The notes beneath the pieces were generated by a model. That model was not told the DNA's origin. It saw only the letters and a program-made list of their open reading frames with translations, and searched no databases. Source: a virus. From it: a stretch of 43,872 nucleotides of DNA. Shown in pieces: positions 1-5,808 of the stretch. The stretch is taken from positions 1 through 43,872 of the IMG/VR virus record IMGVR_UViG_3300012927_000010; one strand, given 5' to 3'. The position numbers and the translations under genes are program-made. Numbering within the stretch: position 1 is the stretch's first letter; every line of letters begins with the position of its first letter.

Positions 1-83
1 AAAAGGGAATATGAAACCAATTGAAATTAGTTGTCGCTATCAACATCCGACCGAATTCTGGAATTGCTCTGCTCAGGTGGATG
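1..83 (+). repeat. Right part of split repeat copy B (matches 2300-2382)
   Basis: Bases 1-83 are identical to 2300-2382 and diverge at base 84 (ccc here, aag there). Together with 43788-43872 they form the two ends of a second copy of the 284-base repeat at 2099-2382. The middle (equivalent of 2184-2299, 116 bases) is absent from the window. This is seen directly. Whether it is an assembly break inside a repeat or a real deletion cannot be told from the sequence. Confidence 0.9.
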
Positions 84-112
84 CCCTAAGCGTGACTGCC
101 AGTTGCAAGTGA
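11..112 (+). CDS. Short paralogue of the 2310-2537 protein, different C-terminus
   Basis: This 33-codon frame starts MKPIEISCRYQHPTEF and is identical to the 75-residue protein at 2310-2537 for its first 24 residues. It then departs into a short tail (ALSVTASCK). AAAGGG at 2-7 is a usable ribosome site. The window edge lies inside the repeat, so the gene may be part of a longer fused frame if the circle closes directly: the upstream frame at 43790 would then run into it. A second frame across 74-172 reads CPKRDC and then YAHCCT and looks protein-like too, so the true coding frame after base 83 is uncertain. Function unknown. Confidence 0.45.
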   Translation: MKPIEISCRYQHPTEFWNCSAQVDALSVTASCK

Positions 113-115
113 GGA

Positions 116-237
116 TATATGCCCACTGCTGCACTTTGCGCTGGATGGAAGCTGAATATATTGAATAGGCTTTAGCCAAAAGATATTGATCTTTTAGTCT
201 GACAACATCCGACGTAGAGTGCGGCAGTGGTTGTATA
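116..237 (+). repeat. Inverted-arm structured element, copy 1
   Basis: The left arm (117-134, ATGCCCACTGCTGCACT) pairs with the right arm (218-237, AGTGCGGCAGTGGTTGTAT) through about 17 positions including G-T pairs. Inside are further potential stems: GGATG/CATCC (146-150 with 205-209), GGCTTTAGCC (168-177) and AAAAGAT/ATCTTTT (178-195). The arms match a second element at 42178-42265, but the centre does not. It fills most of the gap between genes 11-112 and 267-719. It could be a structured RNA, a small mobile palindrome or decayed coding sequence. Confidence 0.55.
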
Positions 238-266
238 ACCTAGCAGGTGTTATGAAAGGATGCTCC

Positions 267-719
267 ATGAAACTTGTACTTATATTTTTGATGTTAGCAT
301 CGTCGATTTGCCGAGCGGATCAATGCAAAGCGAAAGAGCCATCATGTGATCCTCGGGCATACTTAGTGATGGACTATATGTATAGCCATTTTGGAATAGC
401 CGATAGTGATCTATCGGTTTGGCTCGACAATGCCTACAGTATTGCTGGAAGAGTTCGGCTGGAGCGAAGAGAGCACAAATTCGAGCAAATGGAGAAGTGG
501 GCTCAGACGCTACCAGACGCTGATCGACGCGCATGGCTTGGAATCTTGCAGTACTATGAGGCCGGGGCAAAGGGGGCATACGCTGAGTGGCATACGCACG
601 ACAAGCAGCGTGTCCAGGCAGAGTATTCGCGACATCTGATCGAATGCGCCGAAGCCGAGCGCAAGTCAGCAGCCGCGCAGCCTTTGCCGAAACCTCCTGA
701 GAATTTGGTTCATCCGTAA
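267..719 (+). CDS. Small secreted protein of unknown function
   Basis: This 150-residue protein begins with a clear Sec signal peptide: MK, a hydrophobic stretch to about residue 14, and cleavage likely after SSICRA. The mature part is rich in charged helices, with Cys near the start (residues 20-28) and a Pro-rich end. I chose ATG 267 because AAAGGA lies 7 bases upstream and the signal peptide then starts at residue 1. In-frame ATGs upstream at 252 would bury it. No family was recognised. Position in a lysis- or envelope-related role is possible because it is exported, but nothing shows this. Confidence 0.7.
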   Translation: MKLVLIFLMLASSICRADQCKAKEPSCDPRAYLVMDYMYSHFGIADSDLSVWLDNAYSIAGRVRLERREHKFEQMEKWAQTLPDADRRAWLGILQYYEAGAKGAYAEWHTHDKQRVQAEYSRHLIECAEAERKSAAAQPLPKPPENLVHP

Positions 720-751
720 ATCGATAACCCAGCAGGGATAGAGGAGAGATG

Positions 752-898
752 ATGGCAACATTTTGCAAAAACTGTCGTAACGAGTTGGAACCGTCAACGC
801 ATTCGATAAGCGGATGGAAACACAAGACGCCCGAAGCTGCCTATGGATGCGGTCATCGCGGATGGAGTGCGGAACCTGAAATTGAACCAGCCACCTAG
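752..898 (+). CDS. Small zinc-ribbon-like protein
   Basis: This 48-residue protein is preceded by GAGGAG and starts MATFCKNCRNELEP. One CxxC pair is followed by a Cys and His near the end (YGCGHRGW), a pattern compatible with a small metal-binding fold. The exact zinc ligands are not certain. It lies in a plus-strand run of small genes with strong ribosome sites. A second ATG at 749 is possible but sits too close to the ribosome site. Confidence 0.65.
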   Translation: MATFCKNCRNELEPSTHSISGWKHKTPEAAYGCGHRGWSAEPEIEPAT

Positions 899-928
899 CC
901 AACCCTAACACCTACCAAGGAGAGAAGA

Positions 929-1087
929 ATGCCACAACAGGAATCTATCAATTCTAATGAGCGCGAGACTAAATGTGTCGGGTGTGGCGAAATTGCTAAT
1001 CGTCCAATTGATGCTTTCCGCTTGTGCGAACAATGTTTCAATAAAACGGTCAATAACGATGTAGCTTTATCACAGCAGGATACGTGA
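929..1087 (+). CDS. Small zinc-finger-like protein (two CxxC)
   Basis: This 52-residue protein has CVGC and CEQC pairs at about residues 17-20 and 34-37, a typical four-cysteine zinc ribbon spacing. AAGGAGAG precedes ATG 929. The TGA at 1085-1087 is followed in the same frame by sequence that looks like the N-terminus of the next protein, so a readthrough fusion cannot be excluded. No specific function recognised. Confidence 0.65.
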   Translation: MPQQESINSNERETKCVGCGEIANRPIDAFRLCEQCFNKTVNNDVALSQQDT

Positions 1088-1138
1088 GCTGAAGTCTCAA
1101 AGTATGTCCTAGGCCAAGTATGGCGGACTCCGCACGGC

Positions 1139-1882
1139 GTGGAGTATTGTATTGTTTCGGTAAAAATCGTCGATCAAGGAGAAAGCTGCATCACGCTTTT
1201 ATGTTTGGATGATGGAACGCTCGGCCAAGTTCGTTTGAAGGAAATGGACCATATGACTTTGGTGGTTACCGCCCAGCCGAAAGTGGACGAGACGCTTCCA
1301 GAATTCGATGTGCGATGGACGGACGAGGCAATGTGTCTACTTGATCTCTATGTGCGAGGATTCGTTCCTGCCGATGTCGCCCGAGTTTTGGTAGACAAGT
1401 ATCGCGATCTTCCTGAAAACCTCGGTAGGGACATCTTCGATAGCAACCCTATTCTACCGAAAGCAGAGGAAGAGAGCGAGCTGAATAGGCCGCAACGCAG
1501 CGACGATACACGCAAGAAATTCGTCCTTGAAGCCATATTTGAGCGACGTAAAACCGAACCTAAATGTGGATGGTTGGATCGTTTAGAAGATTGTAACTTT
1601 GGCAGTTTTCATACTTACTCAGGGATAGTAGCTGACTATGCCCTCAATCAACTAGCCGAGCGAACAGCGGAAGTGGAACGGCTGAAATCGTTGAATGAAG
1701 TTCTCGCGGAATCCTGCAACTTCAAACTGCAGGGCGGTGCGGAAGTAATATCGTATGCGCTATCGAAGCATGAAGAAACCATCGCAGCGCAGAGAGAACG
1801 CATCGCCTCTCTTGAATCAGCGCAAGAAGGATGGAGTCTAACATTCGAGACGCAGAAAGAGAATAGTGATAACAATGAGTGA
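1139..1882 (+). CDS. Phage accessory protein with C-terminal coiled coil
   Basis: From GTG 1139 this is 247 residues. The first 40 residues (EYCIVSVKI then GQVRLKEMDH) resemble short phage proteins of the type 'VGQVWRTPDGVEY…'. The matching upstream stretch VLGQVWRTPHG is present in frame at 1106-1138, but without an ATG, GTG or TTG after the preceding stop at 1085-1087. The true start may therefore be a non-standard codon. Residues about 170-240 form a heptad-rich coiled coil. Thirty-one bases (1656-1686) match 43081-43111 at 29 positions, so its coiled coil is related to that of the 42978-43793 gene. Function unknown. Confidence 0.6.
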   Translation: MEYCIVSVKIVDQGESCITLLCLDDGTLGQVRLKEMDHMTLVVTAQPKVDETLPEFDVRWTDEAMCLLDLYVRGFVPADVARVLVDKYRDLPENLGRDIFDSNPILPKAEEESELNRPQRSDDTRKKFVLEAIFERRKTEPKCGWLDRLEDCNFGSFHTYSGIVADYALNQLAERTAEVERLKSLNEVLAESCNFKLQGGAEVISYALSKHEETIAAQRERIASLESAQEGWSLTFETQKENSDNNE

Positions 1883-2090
1883 GACGAGAATTAACGGACA
1901 TTGCAAATGTGGGCGAGCCGTAGTCAAGGTGCTCAATTCCAATGTCCCTACAATGTGGAACAATGGCAATCGCTATGCCTATCCAGAAACAATTGACTCA
2001 GATAGCTGCTGCATATTTCGATGCCTCACCTGCTCGGATGTAATTGACGATAATTTTGTACCGAATGCTTGGACAGTAATTTCCAATTGA
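1875..2090 (+). CDS. Small cysteine-rich protein
   Basis: This 71-residue protein overlaps the preceding gene by 8 bases. It has CKC near residue 10, a CC pair and CLTC near residue 53, which suggests a zinc-binding fold. ATG 1875 is the start of the recognisable part (MSETRINGHCKC). The ribosome site is weak, so translational coupling to the upstream gene is likely. No family recognised. Confidence 0.6.
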   Translation: MSETRINGHCKCGRAVVKVLNSNVPTMWNNGNRYAYPETIDSDSCCIFRCLTCSDVIDDNFVPNAWTVISN

Positions 2091-2098
2091 AAGGTAAA

Positions 2099-2382
2099 CA
2101 ATGATACAGAGCCGCATGACCTATAGGACTATCACCGCAAACGGATCAGCGAACCATCTAACCGTGCAGGGACTTCAAAAGATCGGCAAGCCTCCAAGTA
2201 TGGCTAAATTCGCGGTCGATAGTACGTTCAAGACTGCGGCCTGCACGAAGATGCGGCATGGGCAGTGCTGGTCACTCCGTTGTAGCTGCCGGTGCCACGA
2301 AAAGGGAATATGAAACCAATTGAAATTAGTTGTCGCTATCAACATCCGACCGAATTCTGGAATTGCTCTGCTCAGGTGGATG
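2099..2382 (+). repeat. Intact 284-base repeat, copy A
   Basis: Its left 85 bases (2099-2183) equal 43788-43872 and its right 83 bases (2300-2382) equal 1-83. It spans the whole 2101-2313 gene and the first 24 codons of the next one. Identity of the flanks is complete as far as visible, pointing to recent duplication or gene conversion between two loci of this genome. Confidence 0.9.
2101..2313 (+). CDS. Small cysteine-rich protein within the repeat
   Basis: The 70-residue frame starts MIQSRMTYRTITANG and has several Cys near the C-terminus (CTK, CWSLRCSCRCHE), suggesting metal binding or disulfides. Its stop overlaps the next start by 4 bases (ATGA). The first 27 codons are repeated at 43790-43872, where they follow the coiled-coil gene with the same ATGA overlap. 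AAGGTAAACA upstream is a fair ribosome site. Function unknown. Confidence 0.55.
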   Translation: MIQSRMTYRTITANGSANHLTVQGLQKIGKPPSMAKFAVDSTFKTAACTKMRHGQCWSLRCSCRCHEKGI

Positions 2383-2537
2383 AAGATTGCAGGATGAAAA
2401 GTAAGCTCGGCAATTGGTATGAACTGATTTTCTTCCATGATTGCCGACAGACGGATGCGGCGGCAATGACCGAACCTTGCAATCCAATCGAAATATCGGC
2501 ATTTGATAAAGCAGTAGAAGACTCTGGGATCGTATAG
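2310..2537 (+). CDS. Hypothetical protein, full-length member of the repeat pair
   Basis: This 75-residue protein starts at ATG 2310 with AAAAGGG 7 bases upstream. It has scattered Cys and His (CRYQH, NCS, DCR, HDC, PC) and no recognised domain. The first 24 residues are shared with the 11-112 frame and the rest are unique to this copy. It is the likely parent form of that shorter paralogue. Confidence 0.6.
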   Translation: MKPIEISCRYQHPTEFWNCSAQVDEDCRMKSKLGNWYELIFFHDCRQTDAAAMTEPCNPIEISAFDKAVEDSGIV

Positions 2538-2645
2538 GAGTAGACTTACCCTAACAGCATGGCTAACCCATTCACATCGGCGTTCTGGCACTCGAAATCT
2601 AGGCCCGAATTAACAGCAGAAATTCCATCACAAAAGGAGATTCAC

Positions 2646-3032
2646 ATGGCAAATGCTTTCATTAGCTTTCTCGAAACAGCAGGCAAGGATTTTATGAAGG
2701 GATTGGCTTTCGTGGTCAAGTATGCCGTTCCAGCAGAGAAACTTGTAGCCCTTCTCTTTCCAACCTTGGCTCCCGAAGTAACAGTAGCCGTGGATGCCAC
2801 TACGCTTCTCCAGAATGCCATCCTAATGGTCGAACAGAAGTATGCAGCCAGCGGCGTACAGACCGGTACAGGCGCTCAGAAGCTCGCAGAGGTACTTACC
2901 CTATCCCAACAGGCTGTCACGACCTTGCTGGCCCAGGCAGGCATCACAGCGGATACTTCCTATATTACTAAGCTGGTGAATGCTATTGTTGCCGTGCTGA
3001 ACGTTCAGGCAGCACCAACCACAACGGCCTAA
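2646..3032 (+). CDS. Hypothetical alanine-rich helical protein
   Basis: This 128-residue protein has a strong ribosome site (AAAAGGAG, 6 bases before ATG 2646). It is mostly helical and hydrophobic-amphipathic (MKGLAFVVKYAVPAEKL, then Ala/Val/Leu/Thr-rich segments) and lacks a clear signal peptide. It ends in a Thr/Ala tail. Codon choice looks smoother than in the small Cys-rich genes before it. It could be a structural or regulatory small protein, but I do not recognise the family. The 108 bases before it hold no convincing gene. Confidence 0.7.
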   Translation: MANAFISFLETAGKDFMKGLAFVVKYAVPAEKLVALLFPTLAPEVTVAVDATTLLQNAILMVEQKYAASGVQTGTGAQKLAEVLTLSQQAVTTLLAQAGITADTSYITKLVNAIVAVLNVQAAPTTTA

Positions 3033-3041
3033 AGGAGATTT

Positions 3042-3314
3042 ATGTACGAATACGAAAAAGCGCAGGCGGCGGCACAGGCAAAGAATTATTCCGATAAGTG
3101 CTGCGATACGGTTTCAAGCCCAAAAGCAAATCAAGCTATCGGATATGGTCCTGCATTTCAAGGCACTTTGACCGAACAGCTTTACAAGCAGATTGCTGCC
3201 TCGCAAAATTCCCATGCAAAGGTGTCCCGAGCATTGGATATCCTCATCCGTCATCCTGAATTTGAGGAATTTCTCGAACTTCAGGAACTCATCAACAGCG
3301 ATCTGTATCGCTAG
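3042..3314 (+). CDS. Hypothetical helical protein, last gene of the left plus block
   Basis: This 90-residue protein starts 9 bases after the previous stop behind AAGGAGAT. The C-terminal half (residues 45-90) is a likely helical region with EFEEFLELQELI, a pattern seen in small phage proteins of unknown role. The gene ends just before a bidirectional terminator at 3370-3405. Confidence 0.7.
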   Translation: MYEYEKAQAAAQAKNYSDKCCDTVSSPKANQAIGYGPAFQGTLTEQLYKQIAASQNSHAKVSRALDILIRHPEFEEFLELQELINSDLYR

Positions 3315-3369
3315 AGGTTGCACTGTGTCTAATCTGCTTTAGTGATCGGAGAGCGGAAAATTCCAGAGG

Positions 3370-3405
3370 CAGAGAGTCGCATCTAGGGGTGCGGCTTCTC
3401 TGTTT
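3370..3405. terminator. Bidirectional hairpin between convergent genes
   Basis: CAGAGA at 3370-3375 pairs with TCTCTG at 3397-3402, with inner pairing of TCGCA against TGCGG and a TTT run following on the plus strand. It sits where the plus genes (ending 3314) meet the minus gene ending at 3404, as expected for a shared terminator. Confidence 0.7.
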
Positions 3406-3649
3406 AAGGAACTTTGATCGTGGTCGTAGTCGTACCGGTGACCTGCTGAACGCTTCCAGATGGCAGTTGAGGGTATTTGGCCGCTACCGCTGCGCTTAGA
3501 TTACCTGCGAGGATGTGGAGGCTGTTGTATAGCCATGCATAAGCATCAGAGGACGTTTCTTTGGGTGGTAGCATCCCCCCTACGAATGCACTGAAAGCCC
3601 AATAGGCAGCAATAGCCGCGATAGCAGGATGTTGCATGATTATGTTCAT
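3404..3649 (-). CDS. Small membrane protein, holin or lysis-accessory candidate
   Basis: This 81-residue protein has one strong hydrophobic segment (about residues 8-26, AIAAIAAYWAFSAFVGGML) followed by a soluble tail with Thr repeats. It overlaps the endolysin gene by 4 bases (ATGA), so the two are co-translated. A single membrane span directly coupled to an endolysin is typical of small holins or lysis accessories, but no sequence signature proves which. Confidence 0.6.
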   Translation of the reverse strand: MNIIMQHPAIAAIAAYWAFSAFVGGMLPPKETSSDAYAWLYNSLHILAGNLSAAVAAKYPQLPSGSVQQVTGTTTTTIKVP

Positions 3650-4227
3650 AGATTCACCGCCTGTAGGAATAGGAGTTTACGAGCTTGATTCCTTTCATTA
3701 TATGCAGTGATATTTGCATTTGACGCACACTGAGCCGCCATTTCTCGGAAGTTTGGTGGATTTTGAAGACTAGCGGCGATAAATAGCTTGTACTGCTTGA
3801 ATCCAGTGACACCCAAACCATACATCAGGTCCAAAGCAGCAGATTTGCAGGTCTCGGGCCACGAGGAGAATAGAGGAAATGTCTCATTGAGCGCGGCAAC
3901 GAAAGTGGCAAGTCGGGATTCGCAAAGAAAGTCGATTGCTCCTTGCGGCAGACGGACTTCGGTATATTTTGCATAAGTTGAGGCCGGAAAGTCGAATGGA
4001 GCCTCTTTGATGTTCGTATAATCGATAGAAATCTGCGTAATCGAGGCAGGAGCGCCATTGAACTGAAATGGTAGGCTCTGAGCCTCAGTGAGCCCGATGG
4101 CGCAGCCCAGACCGATGGTCACTAATGGCGAAGGTATGCCGCTGATCTTTCTGGAATCAAGATAGAAAAAATTGGTACACCCTTCCCATTTCTTCAAATT
4201 CTGGATTGTAAGTTCAATGAAATCCAT
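3646..4227 (-). CDS. Lysozyme-type endolysin
   Basis: This 193-residue protein is read from ATG 4227 behind a perfect AGGAGG. Residues 10-45 follow the phage lysozyme pattern: a glutamate in KKWEG (E15), an aspartate nine residues later in FYLDS (D24), then VTIGLGCAIG, similar in spacing to the catalytic Glu and Asp of T4-type lysozymes. The C-terminal half contains ALDLMYGLG, common in lysozyme-like folds. No signal peptide, so release would need the holin-like partner that overlaps its end. It would cut the glycan chains of peptidoglycan. The fold assignment rests on motifs only. Confidence 0.7.
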   Translation of the reverse strand: MDFIELTIQNLKKWEGCTNFFYLDSRKISGIPSPLVTIGLGCAIGLTEAQSLPFQFNGAPASITQISIDYTNIKEAPFDFPASTYAKYTEVRLPQGAIDFLCESRLATFVAALNETFPLFSSWPETCKSAALDLMYGLGVTGFKQYKLFIAASLQNPPNFREMAAQCASNANITAYNERNQARKLLFLQAVNL

Positions 4228-4318
4228 ATTCCTCCTTCCAGATAATGATAAAATAAAAGCATCGTCACCAGCGGCCTTCCAGGGCTGCACTGACATAAAG
4301 CTCAGAAGGAGAGCACCG

Positions 4319-4870
4319 ATGCCTAATTTGAATTATAGAGCACCTCGTCCCCCAATTCACGTAATAGGTCCATCCATAGCATATATCGTTCTTACTCGTG
4401 GACAAGTATGCTTAGTAGATGCCGATATCGCGGATGATTTGGGAAAATTTCTATGGCTAGCTAATTGGGCCGAATCAAGCCGGAAATTTTATGCTAAAAG
4501 GAGATTTGGAAGTAAACAAGAATTCTTACATCATTTCATTCTAAACCATATCCCACCATTGATGGTCGATCATATCAATGGAAATACCTTGGATAATCGA
4601 AGATCGAATCTTCAACTCATTAGCAGGCAAGGTAATTCCCACAAAGGATGTGTGCAAAAAAATAATACTAGTGGATCGAGAGGAGTCAGTTTTCATTCTA
4701 GAGACAACATGTGGCAGGCTGGTATTTGCATTAATAAGAAGACAAGACATCTCGGAACATTCCTATCTCAGCAAGAAGCAATTGATGTTTACAATATAGC
4801 CAAAGAAGAACTTCTTGACAGTCTTGGATGTGTGGCTCCCAAAAATGTATGGTCTGAAAGGAGTAAATAA
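4319..4870 (+). CDS. HNH endonuclease with AP2 DNA-binding domain
   Basis: This 183-residue protein is read from ATG 4319 behind AAGGAG. The HNH core lies at about residues 70-100: HH (71-72), VDHINGN (83-89) and the LDNRRSNL ending typical of this family. An AP2-like domain follows (about 118-165: SRGVSFHSRDNMWQAGI, then HLGTF and QQEAIDVYN). This is the layout of free-standing phage homing endonucleases, which cut DNA at related sites and spread by repair. It opens a short plus-strand island inside minus-strand late genes, consistent with insertion as a mobile gene. Confidence 0.9.
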   Translation: MPNLNYRAPRPPIHVIGPSIAYIVLTRGQVCLVDADIADDLGKFLWLANWAESSRKFYAKRRFGSKQEFLHHFILNHIPPLMVDHINGNTLDNRRSNLQLISRQGNSHKGCVQKNNTSGSRGVSFHSRDNMWQAGICINKKTRHLGTFLSQQEAIDVYNIAKEELLDSLGCVAPKNVWSERSK

Positions 4871-5355
4871 TGGACACTCTAGCCAAAACAACCTTTTTCG
4901 TGCATGTGCTCCTGATCGCAATAATCTTGTGGACGAAGATATATCGTGCATTACCATGGTTGCTGGGCGCGGTCGCCTTCAGCTTCTTTGCCGCGATCTT
5001 GAATCAATTGATTTGCGATCACTTCGGTCAGAACGGTGAGATTTATAGGGTCGCCTATTTTAGGATCGCGGTGCTGTGTATTTTCCTCTTTGCGCTCGCA
5101 GCGTGGACATCCATCCATCACTGGAATCCGTACATCTGCTCAATTGGGCTCCTGATGGCCCTGGACGACGTTTGCGACCTCGCTGGCATACTAGCACTAG
5201 GTTTTCATCACATCGGCCTCATGCAAGCCATACAGACGGCGCTACGGTGGCCAAATCTTCTTACACTCGTCATCTATTGTGGACTTCTCTTGCTGTACGC
5301 TAGAGACGTATCTATTCCAGCGAAAGGAGAACCCTATGAGCGAACAGGAAATTGA
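4870..5355 (+). CDS. Polytopic membrane protein of unknown function
   Basis: This 161-residue protein has four or five hydrophobic segments (about residues 7-22, 26-48, 62-82, 88-110 and 130-148). The start shares one base with the stop of the HNH gene (TAATG), so the two are coupled. The short hydrophilic tail reads SIPAKGEPYERTGN. It might affect the host membrane or exclusion of other phages, or serve lysis. None of this is shown. It is absent from the families I can name. Confidence 0.65.
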   Translation: MDTLAKTTFFVHVLLIAIILWTKIYRALPWLLGAVAFSFFAAILNQLICDHFGQNGEIYRVAYFRIAVLCIFLFALAAWTSIHHWNPYICSIGLLMALDDVCDLAGILALGFHHIGLMQAIQTALRWPNLLTLVIYCGLLLLYARDVSIPAKGEPYERTGN

Positions 5356-5461
5356 CCCGATTGATCCCGTCGAAGAGACTGAGGAAGTTGCGGCCGATGT
5401 TGTCGAGCAGTCTGAGGCCGATGATAATGGTCCCGGCTCGAACATTCCCGGAGGTCACTAA
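5336..5461 (+). CDS. Short acidic peptide
   Basis: This 41-residue frame starts behind AAAGGAGA and is dominated by Glu, Asp and Val, ending DNGPGSNIPGGH. It overlaps the membrane-protein gene by 20 bases. The strong ribosome site and acidic, disordered composition favour a real small gene over chance. Function unknown. Confidence 0.5.
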   Translation: MSEQEIDPIDPVEETEEVAADVVEQSEADDNGPGSNIPGGH

Positions 5462-5463
5462 AC

Positions 5464-5498
5464 ATCAGGGGTTGCAGTCTAGTGCTTCAGCCCCTGAT
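5464..5498. terminator. Hairpin between convergent genes
   Basis: ATCAGGGG at 5464-5471 and CCCCTGAT at 5491-5498 form a perfect 8-base stem across the ends of the plus-strand acidic gene (stop 5459-5461) and the minus-strand holin-like gene (stop 5479-5481). There is no long T-run, so termination strength is uncertain. Confidence 0.6.
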
Positions 5499-5730
5499 AA
5501 ATAATCATCGCCATAGCACCCATGACTGAAAGCATCGTGGTCCCACAGAGCGCGACCATTGCAAAAAAGAATTTCCAGAGTACATCTTGTCTGTCTTCCA
5601 CTTTTTCCATCCTCACAGTTAGGCCCGGTTTTCCGTTGCCTTTGAGGAGCATGTCGTTGTGATATTTTACCGTAATTTCAGCTTGAACCAATCGGTAAAA
5701 CATCTCTCCTATATCCACTGTTTCTGACAT
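5479..5730 (-). CDS. Holin-like or membrane-anchored coiled protein
   Basis: This 83-residue protein is read from ATG 5730, with GAGAGG 7 bases upstream. A longer frame from 5802 lacks such a site. A hydrophilic first half with a helical stretch (VRMEKVEDRQDVLWKF) is followed by one or two membrane segments (about residues 53-79, FFFAMVALCGTTMLSVM). The order 'amphipathic helix then terminal membrane anchor' resembles XhlA-like phage lysis proteins. It is the last gene of the late minus block. Assignment as holin is inference. Confidence 0.6.
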   Translation of the reverse strand: MSETVDIGEMFYRLVQAEITVKYHNDMLLKGNGKPGLTVRMEKVEDRQDVLWKFFFAMVALCGTTMLSVMGAMAMIIYQGLKH

Positions 5731-5808
5731 GCCCAACCTCTCTATTGGCAGAAATCCGTCACCCGAAGGCCTGACCATTACTGTCACAGACGGTTGAAAC
5801 AAAATGGA

